From the NCBI GenBank assembly GCA_037903475.1, contig JBAJFG010000150.1:868001-932000 (forward strand): a DNA stretch of 64,000 nt, in the 5' to 3' direction. The translations under genes were made by a program, and so were the position numbers. Positions 13,228 through 25,290 of the stretch are shown piece by piece (position 1 is the first letter of the stretch; every line of letters begins with the position of its first letter). The notes under the pieces were generated by a model. That model was not told the DNA's origin. It was given only the letters and a program-made list of their open reading frames with translations, and ran no database searches. This DNA is from Ancylostoma caninum. Its lineage: Eukaryota; Nematoda; Chromadorea; Rhabditida; Ancylostomatidae.

Positions 13228-13470
13228 CATGCACACCAAAAGGGCGAAAAGGGAGTTGGGGGGGGGAGCACCCTATAAAAGGACATAGGCTTCACCTTGT
13301 AAGCCTAAGTAAAAGCACTAGCTTAGGCTTAAGCTTAAGCTTAGCCTAAGCTTACGCCTAATCCTATGCTTAAGCATGCGTTTAAGCCTAAGCCTAAGGC
13401 TTAGCTTAGGCTTCAGAGGAGTGCCCCCTCCCAACTCCCTTTTCACCCGCCAAAAGCACACATCTAGTAT
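13228..13470. repeat. Foldback with degenerate TTAGGC/GCCTAA core
   Basis: The outer arms (about 13238-13265 and 13428-13456) share AAAAGGGAGTTGGG in inverted orientation. The inner 13300-13415 part is made of TTAGGC, TTAAGC and GCCTAA hexamers on both strands. TTAGGC is the nematode telomere unit, so the core may be fossil telomere-type repeat, although simple palindrome drift could give the same pattern. Confidence 0.6.
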
Positions 13471-13540
13471 AATATGTATAATAGGCGGGCGTCCAACCCA
13501 TCACCGGCCAGCCGCTCTACCACACCTGGTACCGGCCGAG

Positions 13541-13660
13541 AGATAGTTCATGGCCGGCCGGCTAGGTCTACCATGATAAAGTTCCGGCCAGGCTGGTCAA
13601 CCATGATAACCTGCCGGCTGGCGCGGACGACCATGATAGCGTTCCCGCCAGCTCGGTCCG
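13541..13660 (+). repeat. 30-bp tandem repeat, ~4 units
   Basis: CCATGATA recurs at 13571, 13601 and 13631, an exact 30-base period, with CCGGCC-type spacers. A related CGGTCCGAAGGG segment occurs near 49335. Confidence 0.75.
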
Positions 13661-13768
13661 AAGGGTTGGTTGGTGATAGTAGGGAAGTGATGAAAGATGA
13701 AGGAATCAGCCGAGTTGATCCTATCGATGATAGAAGAAAGCTGGTAATGCAGAAACATAAATGGACCA

Positions 13769-14245
13769 TAAAGACAGTATCTCACCTCATGATGGGTATT
13801 GAGGTATCAACGGAATCTGATCCTACTCGACGTGCTGATCCCAATAATGTGTTTGAAATGTGGAAAAACTGATAAAAACTCCTATTTTGAAAGCCAAATT
13901 CAATTTAGGGGCGGACGAGTTTTTTGCAAGGAAGGTAGCAAAAGCTGGGCTGAGCAGTTGAGATTGCACATTAAACTGAACTTCTCAGCAGCAGCTATTA
14001 TCAGACAAACAAACATTTCCGTGTTGAAAAACCATGCCGCACCCTCAGCAAGCTCTTGCTGCGGAATGAACCCTCTCGTCCACTAGCCGAGAATTTTGAA
14101 ATTCTTGGCCAAAGAAACCCGTAACTTGTGGGGTTTTCGACGTTTCTACGAAACCGAAAGTACATCGGTGTGCTCAGCGGCTCGCGTATGTTCGACTGGG
14201 ATGGGAATCTCGAATGCGGCTCATGAGCTGAGGCACTGCCTTTAA
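13769..14245. mobile_element. TIR element P1 (intact copy), ~477 bp
   Basis: The ends are inverted relative to each other (TAAAGGCAGTG and CTCACCTCATG type, with variants). A second copy, P2, matches it in two halves: 13769-14065 with 56014-56310 and 14068-14245 with 63466-63645. P2 is split by the 7.15-kb element T2, so P1 supplies the empty site. No protein is encoded. Superfamily not assigned. Confidence 0.7.
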
Positions 14246-14764
14246 GCCATTTTTTCCTATTCGTGATTAAAATCAACAGATCTCCGTTGCCTTCAGACTC
14301 CGAAGGGTCATTATTGAGTCACAGTGCCGGCGAAGGCAGTGCACAACCAAAAGGAGAGCTGCCAGTGATGTTCACGATGTCGGCGGCCAATTGATGGGTA
14401 ATCGTGGGCAACGATGCCCTGAGCACTTGAACTGGAGCACAATGCCTGTACCACTCGATCTGGAACAGTTCCGGCCGGGCTCCTCTACCGTTACCGGCCG
14501 GGCTCCGACCTGGTTGTTTCCTGGCCGGTAATAGTAGAGCAGGCCGTCCGCATCAAGTTTCCGAGTTACCCTTTACGATGTTAAGAGCTATGTAATAACC
14601 GTATAATACCGGCTTGAGAGCGACATCATCTTCCTCCTCTTCCATCGCACATCAGAGCAAATAACTGAAAAATGAACCACACCATACGCGGAACACCTAT
14701 TTATGCATAGGAGTTGATAATGAGGCACCCCTCTAAACTCTGTACTTTCAGGCTATGGTGGACC

Positions 14765-14974
14765 TACAGTCTGTTCCCTGAAACGTACACTGCCACCCTC
14801 TCCCCAATCGAACAAAGCGGCGCGTGCGCGTTCAATTGGGGCGCGAAGGAATCGATCAGGGCGCGGGGAGAGGCTGATCGGCTGTTGCAGCTTCGAGCCC
14901 CGATTGAACGTGCACGCGCCGCTTTGTTCAATCGGGGCGAGGATGGCAGTGTAAGTTTCAGGGAACAGACTGTA
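14765..14974. mobile_element. Foldback MITE, 210 bp
   Basis: Long inverted arms start TACAGTCTGTTCCCTGAAAC at 14765 and its reverse complement ends at 14974. The arms continue inward through an AATCGAACAAAGCGGCGCG-type part, leaving a short centre near 14860-14885. No coding content. Confidence 0.8.
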
Positions 14975-15230
14975 CCATTGTTTATGGTTGATATTCGGCA
15001 CATCAACCGCGGGTAAATGCAGAGGTCACCACGGGCTGTTTTCAGGTCCGTAGTGGGCTATTTGGGGAAATTCCGTGGTGCAATGGGAGACTGTCGATGG
15101 GAAACCAGAGGATTCCCGTGGGATAGGCTGGGATTTTCCGGCGAGAAAATGGGGAATTTCCATAGGGAAACCCAGTCGTTTCTGCTTGCAATTTGTTGGC
15201 AGTTCTAGTGTCAACATGGGTCTTCTATTA

Positions 15231-15926
15231 GGCTGCTGCACAATTAATGCGGCTTCTTTCGCGACTTCTTTTCTCGATGAAAATTAAAGCTTTTTGAATG
15301 GTTTTTTTTAATGAAAACAATCCTCTCTTTCTACTTATCAAAGGTGCTGTTGAACATCCGCCATGATGTGCTCTATCATTCCGAGAAAAGTTGGAATGCC
15401 ACATAGTCATTCCTTGATACCAGCGAGGAAAGACGGACCAATCAGCAAAGCTAAATTGAAAGATTGTTCATATTGGTAATGTACGAACTTCACAGATGGA
15501 GAAAGAAGAGGTTGGCCATCAATTCCCAAGCACCAGGAATTTTGGGGCAGCCTGGAAGAGGATGTCCGAATTCTTCAATATTGACCATTCGACCATGACT
15601 CTTCCTCTCAAGAGGCTCAGAAAAGCATGGAGATTGGCTTCCTGGGTCAGCACGAGCTCTCCGGCAGGAAAAATGTTGAATTGCCACCAATTTTCTGTTG
15701 CAAAGCGAGCAAGCTTCATTTCAGAGTGATCTTATCGATCGAACCCCCTCTCTTCCACGGCTGCCAGTTCTTGGTCGTCGAAATTTGATTGTAGAGCTCT
15801 TCCGTAGAATATCTTCATCTGTAGGATTGCACTTTGCTACCTGAACATGAAAAAACCGTTCCAGAAGCGTTGGTTTTCAACGAGGAAAGGAGTCGCGAAA
15901 AAAGCCGCATTAATTATGCACCAACC
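15231..15926 (+). mobile_element. Decayed mariner of the Hsmar1/cecropia type
   Basis: The terminal inverted repeats read GGCTGCTGCACAATTAATGC at the left and GGTTGGTGCATAATTAATGC at the right, and TA flanks both. The GGTTGGTGCA start is characteristic of the cecropia/Hsmar1 subfamily of mariners. The interior holds scraps of transposase: around 15355-15400 an IRHDVLYHSEK-like start, and 15566-15660 an EFFNIDHSTM...LKRLRKAW...W stretch matching the helix-turn-helix and the W of the WVPHEL region. Multiple stops and frame changes make it non-functional. It is unrelated to the mariner at 7773. Confidence 0.75.
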
Positions 15927-16707
15927 TAATATTTAATTAAGTTTCTATTTGTTTTCGACCTCCTTCTTCCGCATGAATTTCTTCCAGAAGCAGCATCGTC
16001 TATTAAGGCAGCAAAGCAATATGAAATTCGAGGGGTATCTGATACGATAGTTTGGAGAACTTTAGTGCCACAGTGCTCTGATATTCACCGGTGATATGTT
16101 GGCGAGGTTTGCTGCCTGTCTAGTAAACGAATACACCTAGACAAACAAGGTTCGCCAATTGCGTTGCTATACATATGTTCTCGTCAAAGGAACTACAAAT
16201 TAAAAGGGCTGACTAATGCCCAAAAAAACTTCGATATCACCAGAAATCGGGACATCATTCTTTGCCCCGTTGTCTCATCAACTGCGCCTTTCACGTTCAT
16301 ACAGTCAATGGCTGAACCTCCGGATAGGAATGAAATAGGCACATTATCTCGAGAGTCGCCTAGGCGAGTACACCACACCTTTTGCATTTTGCATTTTGAG
16401 ATTTCTTGGCAACTCCACTCCTCCCGTTCTTTGTATATTGAGACAACTTTATCGTTGATTCCGAAAAAAAATGTGTCGCTTAGCTATTTTTTTTATAAAA
16501 CACAAAAATAACAGTATTTGCCAAATACATCGCCCCTGAACATTAGGAGCAAGAAACATTTCTCGATCTTCTCAGCAGATTGTACGTGGGAAGCGTCAAC
16601 CTCAACGGGATTCATGTAGTAGAAACATTAGAAGTCAGTGGTGATCACCCCTACATGCAAATCAATCATCTTGACAACATAATGATGATGTTCCTTACGG
16701 AAATCAC

Positions 16708-17360
16708 GGCCCGTAGTAAAGTGTCCAGTGCGATCATCGCACATCATCTTCAGGGCGATGATCGCACTTCACGTTGGAGAGGAGTATGGTGATCATCGCC
16801 ATGGTGAATTGGACGGGCCGTACATGGAAAGTGATCAAATGTACGTGTTGCATGTATTCCCACATCACTTCGGGGCTGTTTTAGCATGTGAGACAACTAT
16901 GAACCGTTGCGGCTAACAAACTAGGACGAGTGCGACTTGTCAGAAGCACCAGAAACACCTCTGTGCTTCTGACAGGTGGTATACGATCGAGCTTGTTCTG
17001 TGCTGTGGGGCGAAAATCAACATGCCTGAGTCGGTAGGTTCAGATGCACTCTGTGCATTTCGCACACATAATCATACGTATCTTCACACCATCACCATAC
17101 TCCGAGTGAGATGCTCCGAGTACTTCACTCGGCGTCTCTTCGCCCCGCACACTATCTAGTCGCCAAACGATGGCGATCATCGCCCTCCATGGCGATGAGA
17201 TCAGCGCCCTGCACATACGAGCTCGCAGCACCGCCACGGATGGTGATGATCTTCCATTCCTCAGTATTGGAAGGTCCTCGCGAGTGCGATCGTTGCCCCA
17301 AGTGTGGTGACGGGTTGTGCAGGCAGCTGATCTCACCGCCATGACACTTTACTACGGGCC
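16708..17360. mobile_element. TIR element, 653 bp, unassigned superfamily
   Basis: The 18-bp inverted repeat GGCCCGTAGTAAAGTGTC is perfect at the two ends, and GATCATCGC-type motifs repeat inward on both sides. CAC lies at both flanks and could be a 3-bp target duplication. A small separate hairpin (CAGAAGCAC) sits at 16938-16977. No transposase seen. Confidence 0.65.
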
Positions 17361-17752
17361 CACCGTTCACAAAGACCATGCTCTTCTCAAGGCTCGTTAC
17401 CGCAAAATAACAACGGCTTTTGAATTCTCCTACTCTGCTAGTCCTTTCCGTGAACAAATCTCATGCAATTTTTGCCTTGTGATCATTTCAAAACCTCAAT
17501 GCTGGCCGGCCAATTGCTGCACTCGTGATAACAGCCTTTCTGTTCCAGCTACTGTCACTCACAATAGTATTTTATTTCATCTGCCTATCCAACATTAAAA
17601 GATGGCTTACACGGAAGTGCTTTTGGATTTGGATCTGCTGGCAGGGAAATTTTCCACTGGATTCTTTATTGTGCTCAGCGAAAGTGCTATCCGGATGATG
17701 AGTCGATTCCCCTTGTTGAAGTCGCACCTCCGTCGTGAACATTGGAAATCCA

Positions 17753-17754
<2 letters not shown>

Positions 17755-17785
<31 letters not shown>
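17755..17785. repeat. (TC)n microsatellite
   Basis: About 15 TC units directly abutting the W1 foldback element. Confidence 0.95.
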
Positions 17786-17789
<4 letters not shown>

Positions 17790-18024
17790 ACTGTGCAGCA
17801 CGAATGCAGCCCAAACGACGTAACGGTTGGAGTAGAAACCCTAGCAGCAACGTTTTCCTGTCATCCACCCCTCAATTGGTGCCATCTCTCGTCAACTGTT
17901 GCTAAAGGGAAAAAGCTGGAGCAGCAATCGAGGAGAGGATGACAACTGGGAACTGTTGCTGCTATGATTTCTACTCGAACCAGTACGCCGTTCGGACTGC
18001 ATTCATGCTGCACAGCTATCAGAG
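17782..18024. mobile_element. Foldback MITE W1, 243 bp
   Basis: Inverted ends start CTCTGATAACTGTGCAGCAC; the arms continue through GTTGGAGTAGAAA and GCAGCAAC motifs to a centre near 17905. The same family is present at 48980-49232 (W2) with about 80 percent similarity by eye. Confidence 0.8.
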
Positions 18025-18731
18025 CTTGTACGGATTCTGGCTATTTCAATAACATGCACGATCATCCCACGTACATATGCATGCTAGCAGACGTTCTTTT
18101 TTTTCCAAACTAGTGCGACTGAATATAACAGTAGGAGAAGCGATTCCAATCCCAAGAAAGAACTTTTGGTAGAAATTGGTACTTTAAATCCGGAGGCATG
18201 CCTACATATCTATTAGGATGGTAAATTTGAAATGCGCACTGAAGTTTCGACGTCTTTATAAATGTATTGCCAACAGGGTAATGCACAGGTGCGATATTTC
18301 AAACCACCCCTACGTATTTGGAGGAGCAAAGCGGAAAAGCAAAGGAGGGGGGGGGGGGTACATTGTGTTCTTTCTTTTGCTTGATTCTCGTCCTCCACTG
18401 TGAAAGAAATGGAGTCCAGGTCCTAACGCATAACTCGAGCTGTGGATAAGAAGTTCCTCACTTTTATAATCTGTGCTGTTGCTTCAAAAATTTCCCACCA
18501 CAGAAGAACGGTACATCAACACAGAATAATAGTAATAAGTAATAGGCGCAGTAATTCGTAAAGGTAGTATGGTGAAAGATCACAGTAAATTTGCTATGTT
18601 TTACACCACTTTTGCAGGCCGCGCACGTTAAATTGGCCTGAAATTGCAAGAATTGCACCGAAATTCAGCTGAAACCCCTATGGAGCTATTTCGCGCTCCT
18701 ACGCGATTCCGCGCTCCATTGCGAAGGGCAT
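18025..18731. other. Unassigned stretch
   Basis: No gene, element end or RNA recognised. A poly-G run (18346-18358) is present. Confidence 0.45.
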
Positions 18732-18818
18732 TACTGTAGCTTCCACCACAGGGCAGGTGCGGAGAAGGTACGTGTATCGCACCCGTATCGCACCTGCCCT
18801 GTGGTGGACTCTACAGTA
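18732..18818. repeat. Foldback, 87 bp
   Basis: TACTGTAG and CTACAGTA ends with inner arms CCACCACAGGGCAGGTGCG and its inverse; a GTATCGCACCC motif is repeated in the centre. Confidence 0.75.
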
Positions 18819-19578
18819 TTCGAGAGTGCCCAAGAAACGCGCCTGAACCGTAGAAACCGCGGGAGGAAGCAGAGAAAAAATAGTGTGGCTCACGAGAGAG
18901 GATTAAGAAAATCAATAAGGCCGTTGAGTGCTACGGCCGTGACGTCACAGACGCTAAGATCAAACATGTTAGATCACGCCAAATCGAACTTTTTTGCCTG
19001 GATGATGCCTTCAACTGCATGGCAAATATCAGTGTTGCTGCCAGCATATCGTTCCAGCGCAATGTTTCTTCACTTCTCGCCTTGTCGAAAGGATTTTTAA
19101 CAAGGGAACAAGTGCTGTTTACAAAATTGTATGAAATCAATTTAATTTCTTTTTGGTTCTGTTACGTGATGGTGGGTGCGGCTTACGAGTGGTTGGGAGC
19201 AAAAGGGGGGTACATATTTGGGAACGCTATATCGCACCCCATGCTTTACCCTGATTGCCAAACTACGCTTGCCTAAATTTCGTTATTGCCTGGAAGGGCT
19301 TTTTATGGAAGACTTTATGACACACAGGCTTTCAAATATTACTTCATACCTGATTTTTAGAGAAGTTTATAAGAGGAACGACCGAATATTTCGAGTATTC
19401 GTTCGCTGTGTTTCATGTTATTAAAGAACGTAGAACTGCAGCGGAGCACCACAGCTAATCATATAAGGACTTAAAAGAGGTTCTCATGTGTTATCCAACT
19501 AAAACCATTCGACAGTTGACTACGCGAAAACGGTCCCTAGCATGGGTAACAAAACTTAAATTGTGACCAGTATCAGTT

Positions 19579-20072
19579 ACGGTTTTGTAGCCGAACACGA
19601 GGTTGTTAGTGAACTTTTTATTGGCCAATGTTTCGGCGGCCACAATCCTCGAGGTTGAAACTGAGATTTCCGCAAGCAAGACTTTCGAAGCGTTTTGGAT
19701 TCATGTCAAAAACCCAAAAATGAACCGCAAGGAAGAGTGCCCCACTATCACCAATGGACACGTATCTTAGACTGTGTAACATCTAAGTCGAGATATGGTT
19801 TGTGACAGAACGTCTCCTTCTACTAACAACTCTGACGCGTTCGGTCGTCACAAACACCATTCAACGGTGAAGCTAAGAGGTGTGACTTTTATTCTCGCTA
19901 GTTTTGTGGTTTTGAAGTATGGCCTGATTCTTGATAGCTTGATCAAGGCGGCATTTGTGGGGCTGCTTCAATAGATCAGTTTGACCCTATCAGGCCCCGA
20001 CGAAAGCGAAGCCGCCGAAACGTTGGCCAACAAATATTTCACTAACAACCTCGTGTTCGGCTACAAAACCAT
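19579..20072. mobile_element. TIR element, ~494 bp
   Basis: Arms of about 75 bases (19579-19650 and 20000-20072) are inverted copies, starting near ACGGTTTTGTAGCCGAACAC and reaching a TTTCGGCGGC motif. No open frame of note between them. Confidence 0.65.
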
Positions 20073-20289
20073 AATTCATACTTAGACACCATGCCGACGT
20101 TTAAAGACAATCGGACTTGGGAACTTAATTGTGACTGAATCGCTCAGTTTTTTGCTTCTTTTTCTTAGAAATTTCGGTTCGTTTGTGTAGGTTTCTTACT
20201 ATAACAGACTCCCTCTCGAGACTTGATGAGAGTGTATGTGAATCTTTCTCTTTTTCTAAGTAACACCCTTTAATTCCTTTCCAAAGTCC

Positions 20290-20560
20290 AGTATTTCAGA
20301 GTGATTTCTCATTACCCCTCCATAACCGACTTCGCATATCTTCAAATTGTGCGTTTTACCAAAATTCCAAGAAGAAAAAACGCAATAATTATGCTCAGTA
20401 GGTCAAATAGGGAGTTAGAACCAGTTCGAAACGCTGAAATAGCTTTTCAAAACCAATCAGAAGCCACAATTCAAACGTACAAAGCTTTTTATACCAGCTT
20501 ACTACCCTTAGGTACGGGAAACAAATGTGAATGAATCCTAAATATCGAAATTCTAGTGAG
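20290..20560 (+). repeat. Dispersed repeat S, copy 2
   Basis: Aligns with 11490-11757 over its full length with many substitutions and small indels. Class unknown; no coding content recognised. The following ~600 bases to 21180 hold nothing I can identify. Confidence 0.55.
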
Positions 20561-21369
20561 ATGAGCCCAGCAAATGATACAGTGCCGTGGTCAATCATTA
20601 AATGGAGTATGCCCAAGAACGCGAGCCAGTCGCCGCAACTGAAACTCAATCGCGGCGACCAAATCGCGTCGCTGAAAGTATGCTCAGGGCTTAACAAGGT
20701 TCTACAGCATGTATACCAGCAAGTCGGTAACATACTATACGACTATGAGAGACCTCTCGCAAAACCCAGTTGCAGTGTGGTAAGGTGGATAAGGAAATGA
20801 AAAAGTAGCCGTTTTGCATTTCTGCCTTTGCGCCGTTAACCACAAACATTATTATGAATCCACAAATGAAATGGTCAAAAAGGTTCGAAAATACTAGTTA
20901 TGCACGTAGTTCCCCACCAGCTACGAAATGGTTGCAGTATCAGACATCTGGTCCGATGGACCATTGCTTCAGAATTGTTGTCAAATACACACTAACAGAA
21001 AACGGACTGGTCGTAGGAAAAACATGTATTGACAGCAGCGACGTGTACACCATTGGATTCTTCCGTCACAGGCTGGCTTTGGAAAGCCTACATCTAGGAA
21101 CATTGTGGTCCAGTGCGATGAATGCTGCCCAACATGCATGTTCTGCGTGTTCGTTTCCTCGCCGAGGCCGACTTTAGCAAATAACTAGCTGCCGTGGCAT
21201 CGCTCGGCTGTTTTACTACCTTGGCTACATCACACTGCTGAGGCCAATTACTATTACCGACAAATTCATTAAAACATTGAAATCTCCATAGATTTGGTGA
21301 TCAGCATGTTGGCGAAGCCCAAGTGGACCTTCCCCATTGACTTGTGGGCGAAAAGTTAGCAAAGCTATC

Positions 21370-22020
21370 TCGGTAATATTGAATCGATGCATTCGAACAA
21401 AGTGGTTGCCATGTCCATATTCAGCGTTTCGAGGTACCCCAGGAGACATGTCTTCACCGCTCCATTGGGAAGAAGAGCCAAAAATCAAAGAAATGTCCGT
21501 CTCCGAGCGAAAATCGAAAAAAAAAACCAGTAACACCAATAAATCGATATTTCGTGCAAAATGGTTGTCATATTGGTGTTCAGAGTATCGAGAAACCCCA
21601 GTAGAGATGACCTTGTCTATCCCCGAGCGAAAATGGAAAAAGCGGTAAGATCAATGAATCAATATTTCTGCACAATGATTGTCCTATTCGTATTCAGCGT
21701 AGTGAGAAACCCCAGGATACATGTCTTCACAGCCCCATTGGGGGGGAAGAGACAAAAATAATAAATAAATAATCGATAAATCAAAGTTTCGTGCAAAATG
21801 GTTGCCATATTCGTGTTCAGCGCATTGAGATACCCCACTAGACATGTCTTTACTAATCCGTAGACAAGAAAAGCGAAAAATCAATAAAATCAATAAATCA
21901 ATATCTAGTGCAAAATGGTTGCCATATTCGTGTTCAGCTTATTAAGGAACCCCAGAAGACATGTCCCCACCGGCCCCTGAACAAAAATAACGAAAGATCA
22001 ATAAAATCGATATAAGCGAT
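21370..22020 (+). repeat. ~118-bp tandem repeat within R1
   Basis: About five diverged units containing AATGGTTGCCATATTCGTGT, AACCCCAG and ACATGTC blocks. Same unit as in R2, more diverged. Confidence 0.75.
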
Positions 22021-22100
22021 AAATCCATCGATAACCCCAGGTGCGAAGTGTGAAATAGCCTATAGCCTCCGCCGGCCCGCGTAGAATGTGCATGCAAAAT

Positions 22101-22149
22101 TAGAAATCGCGGAGGGTGAACCGTATCGGTTCACCCTCCGCGATTTCTA
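22101..22149. repeat. Perfect hairpin, 23-bp arms, 3-base loop
   Basis: TAGAAATCGCGGAGGGTGAA and onward pairs perfectly with the following arm. The corresponding place in R2 (30555-30605) is not a hairpin, so the inverted duplication arose locally in R1. Confidence 0.9.
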
Positions 22150-22190
22150 TTCATTACATACATGCACACATACATACAAACTTTCACTTT

Positions 22191-22478
22191 CTCAGACACT
22201 CCACGGATTGGAGCCGAACCGACTCCGCCCACTCTTGTCACTAGCAACGTAATAGCAACGGCCGTTGCCGCAGCAACGGTGGGTGCTATTGCGTTGCTGC
22301 TAGCGACCGACGGTTGCTATTGAGGAGCTATTCGGGCCACACATGGCGGCCATGTTCACCGACGGTTGCTGTTGAGTTGCTATTCGGGCCACATATGGCC
22401 GCCATATGTGGCCCGAATAGCAACTCAATAGCAACCGTCGATTGCTAGCAAGTCTTTCTCATTCTCCACTCGTCATTC
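22191..22478 (+). repeat. Sub-element A at the left end of G
   Basis: Starts CTCAGACACTCCACGG and is itself palindromic in the middle, around a GGCCACATATGGC/GCCATATGTGGCC core. An inverted copy sits at the centre of G (about 26155-26465). Right of it the CTCAGACATTCGCC end occurs again at 22478, marking the start of the mirrored arms. Confidence 0.7.
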
Positions 22479-22621
22479 TCAGACATTCGCCGGATTGGAG
22501 CCGAACCCGATAGGGATTGGAGCCGCATGTCACCTCGGCTCCAATCCGTAAAATGGGCGGGGCTCGGGCGCCATACGGCGCTATTCGGGCTACCATGGGT
22601 GCTATCCGGGCTACCACGGGT

Positions 22622-22718
22622 GCCATTCGGTTGCTATTCGGTTGCTGTTCGGTTGCTATTCGGTTGCTATTCAGTTGCTACTCAGTTGCTATTCGGTTGC
22701 TATTCAGTTGCTGACTTG
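22622..22718 (+). repeat. 11-bp tandem repeat in left arm of G
   Basis: Units TTGCTATTCGG/TTGCTATTCAG repeat about eight times; the mirror array is at 29008-29118 in the right arm. Confidence 0.9.
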
Positions 22719-23164
22719 TAGTAACACGTTCGTTATTCGAGTAGCATGGGATACCACTGTCGGGTTTTAACACGTCCGCTATTCAGAATTATCAGATTTT
22801 CGAGCTTCCATGACGGTAATGAAGGGTTAAAAGCGTTGCTACAGTGGTTACTGCCCTGCATTCGAGCCTCATTCGCTCCTTGTTCACTTTAAAGAGGAGT
22901 AATTCTGACGGCACTATCCTCAAATGAGACAAAAATTGTCATGTTTCTACCACGGATTGGGGTAATCGTATGCTTAAACAGGCTTACCCCCAGATGTCTG
23001 AAGAAACATGCTCTTTTTGCACCGGCTGCAGCGATTCCACAGCATTCGATCAGTATCCGCCTCTAAGCCCCACTGCTAGATCCCAGAAGCATGGAATGTG
23101 TAGTTATGCGGAAATTTTTAAAGGCCTTTCTGAATTTCACCCAATCCATGTATTGGAGAACTTG

Positions 23165-24050
23165 ATTAGCTTGCCAGAAATCGAAATTCGAACGACCAAA
23201 ATTCATTTGACAATGAGCTACATTGCGCGTCAAAATTTACGCCCACCTTAAAAATTTGTGGTTTCGACCGAGGATTGAGATTTCTCGAGTAATGGCATTC
23301 ACTATCGTTTTCAGCATGCTTGAAAACCCCGTAAACTTTCACCAAGTCCTTTCTAGGTGGTCTTCTAATTTTTTTATTCGTTTTGAAGGGAAAATGTGGT
23401 GGTTCAAAACTTTACGCCCACCCTTGAAAATGTCGGTTACGAAGGATAGGAATTGCGAGCAAGCAGGGAAATGATACGGACTGATGTAGTAGCCCTCGAG
23501 AAGATCTCGGGAAACCTTATGAAGCATTCAAAATCAATGCCAAAGATATTTTACCTGTCACTGACTGAGCAAACTCTCCCCCGAACAAGTGTGAAGAGAA
23601 CAAAATTTAGCAAAGACTTTGGGTGGTCGCAGATACTTAGCCGATATTTCCATGAATAATCTAAATACGTAGAGATAGAAAAGGAAACACTAGAACACAT
23701 TTCAAAGTCGACACGACTGCCATACCACCCATCTGGTCCTTCTCGTTCACAGTGTCGACCGAGAAAATCAGCACTGAATTCCCGCTATCTGTTTTCAAAT
23801 TGACCAGTCTTTTCGCATATCAATAATTGAGGACATTTGAAGCAAGAAGACAATGTCTGTTCTCCGGCAGACACCACATCATCATTGGGGTCGAATGATT
23901 TTGCTAGGCACAACATGAACAGCATATAGGCTCAACCGGCATTTTTCGTAGTGTTTATTAACATGCAAGATATCACTCATAACTTTGAAAACTCTGTTCG
24001 TTGATGGAAATAGAAGTCAGGCCACGATTTTCCTGACCGAATCTCGCATT
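23165..24050. other. Segment present only in the left arm of G
   Basis: The left arm reads continuously into GAACTTGATTAGC at 23160 and resumes the mirrored sequence at GTCCTGCTGGCAGCG (24056). In the right arm the two flanking parts are joined near 28555 with only a few bases between. The segment has no inverted ends and no recognised protein. It is either a later insertion in the left arm or a deletion in the right. Confidence 0.65.
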
Positions 24051-24719
24051 AATTACGTCCTGCTGGCAGCGTTCCAACCGGCTGAATATCGATCGCCAGC
24101 AGGACGCCACGTATGATCTCAGGCGGTGCGGGAGGAGGATACGGTGGATCTACGACACTGTACATGCAGTTCAGAAACGACTCGGTACGGTGAAATCCTA
24201 TGTGGAGAGTGAGAGGCCCTTTTGACAAGTCGCCCACGTTCTGGGTTGTTGTTCGCTGTGCTTTATAGCTACCCGACATGTTAAAATGGCCCTGGAAATG
24301 ATGTGAAAGGTACGTGGAACACATGCGTTCAAGCGGTGCGATACCGAGTGCGAGGTGAATCGCCTGTATATCCCAAATTTCTGAGAATTTCGTTTTCGGG
24401 GTAACTTTGTGTGAAGTGGTTAGGAAGTGGTGGTGTGAAAGGGGTGCTGAACACGAATATCGTATCTGTTTTGTACCGTATCCCCATTTTCGTGTGGTCA
24501 CTGTAGGCACAATGTAGACTCGGAATCTCATAGATTGCTCTCGAATTTTGCGTACAGGAGTTTATATCGACGCTAATAACGTATATCAACATCATTTTGC
24601 ATGCCGCCTCCTTTCTGCCCGAAATCGGTATTTTCTTTCGATGTCTTGCAGTACACGCACCGTGACCTTGCAGAAATGGTGGTGCGGTGCAAAACGGATA
24701 CGACATTCTGTACAGCACT

Positions 24720-25290
24720 TCAAATAACGGCACTATTCCACTAATTCTGCCCGGAAATCTTAAGACCAAAAAATTCTCTGAAACTTTGTCTTAGGGGGGG
24801 GGGGGTATTTGGCATGCCGGCCACGAATATCACACTCATTTCGTGCCGTAACCCTATTTGGATAGAGTTAGATAAGATTAGGGTAAGTAAAGTATCTCGC
24901 AGAATTATCTGAATTTTTGTCTAGAGGGGTTATTTGGTATGCTGATCACGAATATCACATTGACTTCGCTAGTTGAAAGCAATTTGAGGCTTTCCTATGG
25001 ACTGTGCCTGCCCAAACCCTGCCGCAGTTCTACCCAAATGGTGTTGCGGCACTAAGCGAGTATGATATTCGTGATCAGCATATGAATAACCCCCCTACAC
25101 AAAAATTCAGATAATTCTGCGAGATACTTTACCTACCCTAACCTTACCTAATCCTAACCAAATAGGGTTAGGCACGAAATGAGTGTGATATTCGTGGCCG
25201 GCATGCCAGATACCCCCTCCCCCCCCTAAGACAAAGTTTCAGAGAATTTTTTGGTCCTAAGATTTTCGGGCAGAATAAGTGGAATAGTGC
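24720..25290. repeat. Inner palindrome of left arm of G
   Basis: 24720-24990 and 25060-25290 are inverted copies. They share TTAAGACCAAAAAATTCTCT, GGCATGCCGGCCACGAATAT and the GATATTCGTGATCAGCATAT boundary. The right-arm equivalent is 27340-27905. The boundary motif recurs in the foldback at 57295-57510. Confidence 0.8.

Larger units (their letters stand above)
21190..22190 (+). mobile_element. RTE-type LINE 3' end, copy R1 (split by element G)
   Basis: The sequence runs in parallel with R2 (29470-30760): a CTCGGCTGTT/CTCGGGTGTT start, a GATCAGCATG stretch, tandem units of about 118 bp, and then a tail reading AGCCTATAGCCTCCGCC followed by CATACATACAAACTTTCA. A conserved low-complexity tail of this style (CAAACTTT then TTTTATATATA) is typical of RTE-clade non-LTR retrotransposons. 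R1 is interrupted right in the tail at 22190; its last bases TTTATATATACAG resume at 29241. No reverse transcriptase is preserved here. Confidence 0.65.

Noticed and set aside
25130..25165. Telomere-like CCCTAACCTTACCTAATCC stretch in G
   Set aside because: Not the nematode TTAGGC unit and mirrored in the other arm as part of the G palindrome.
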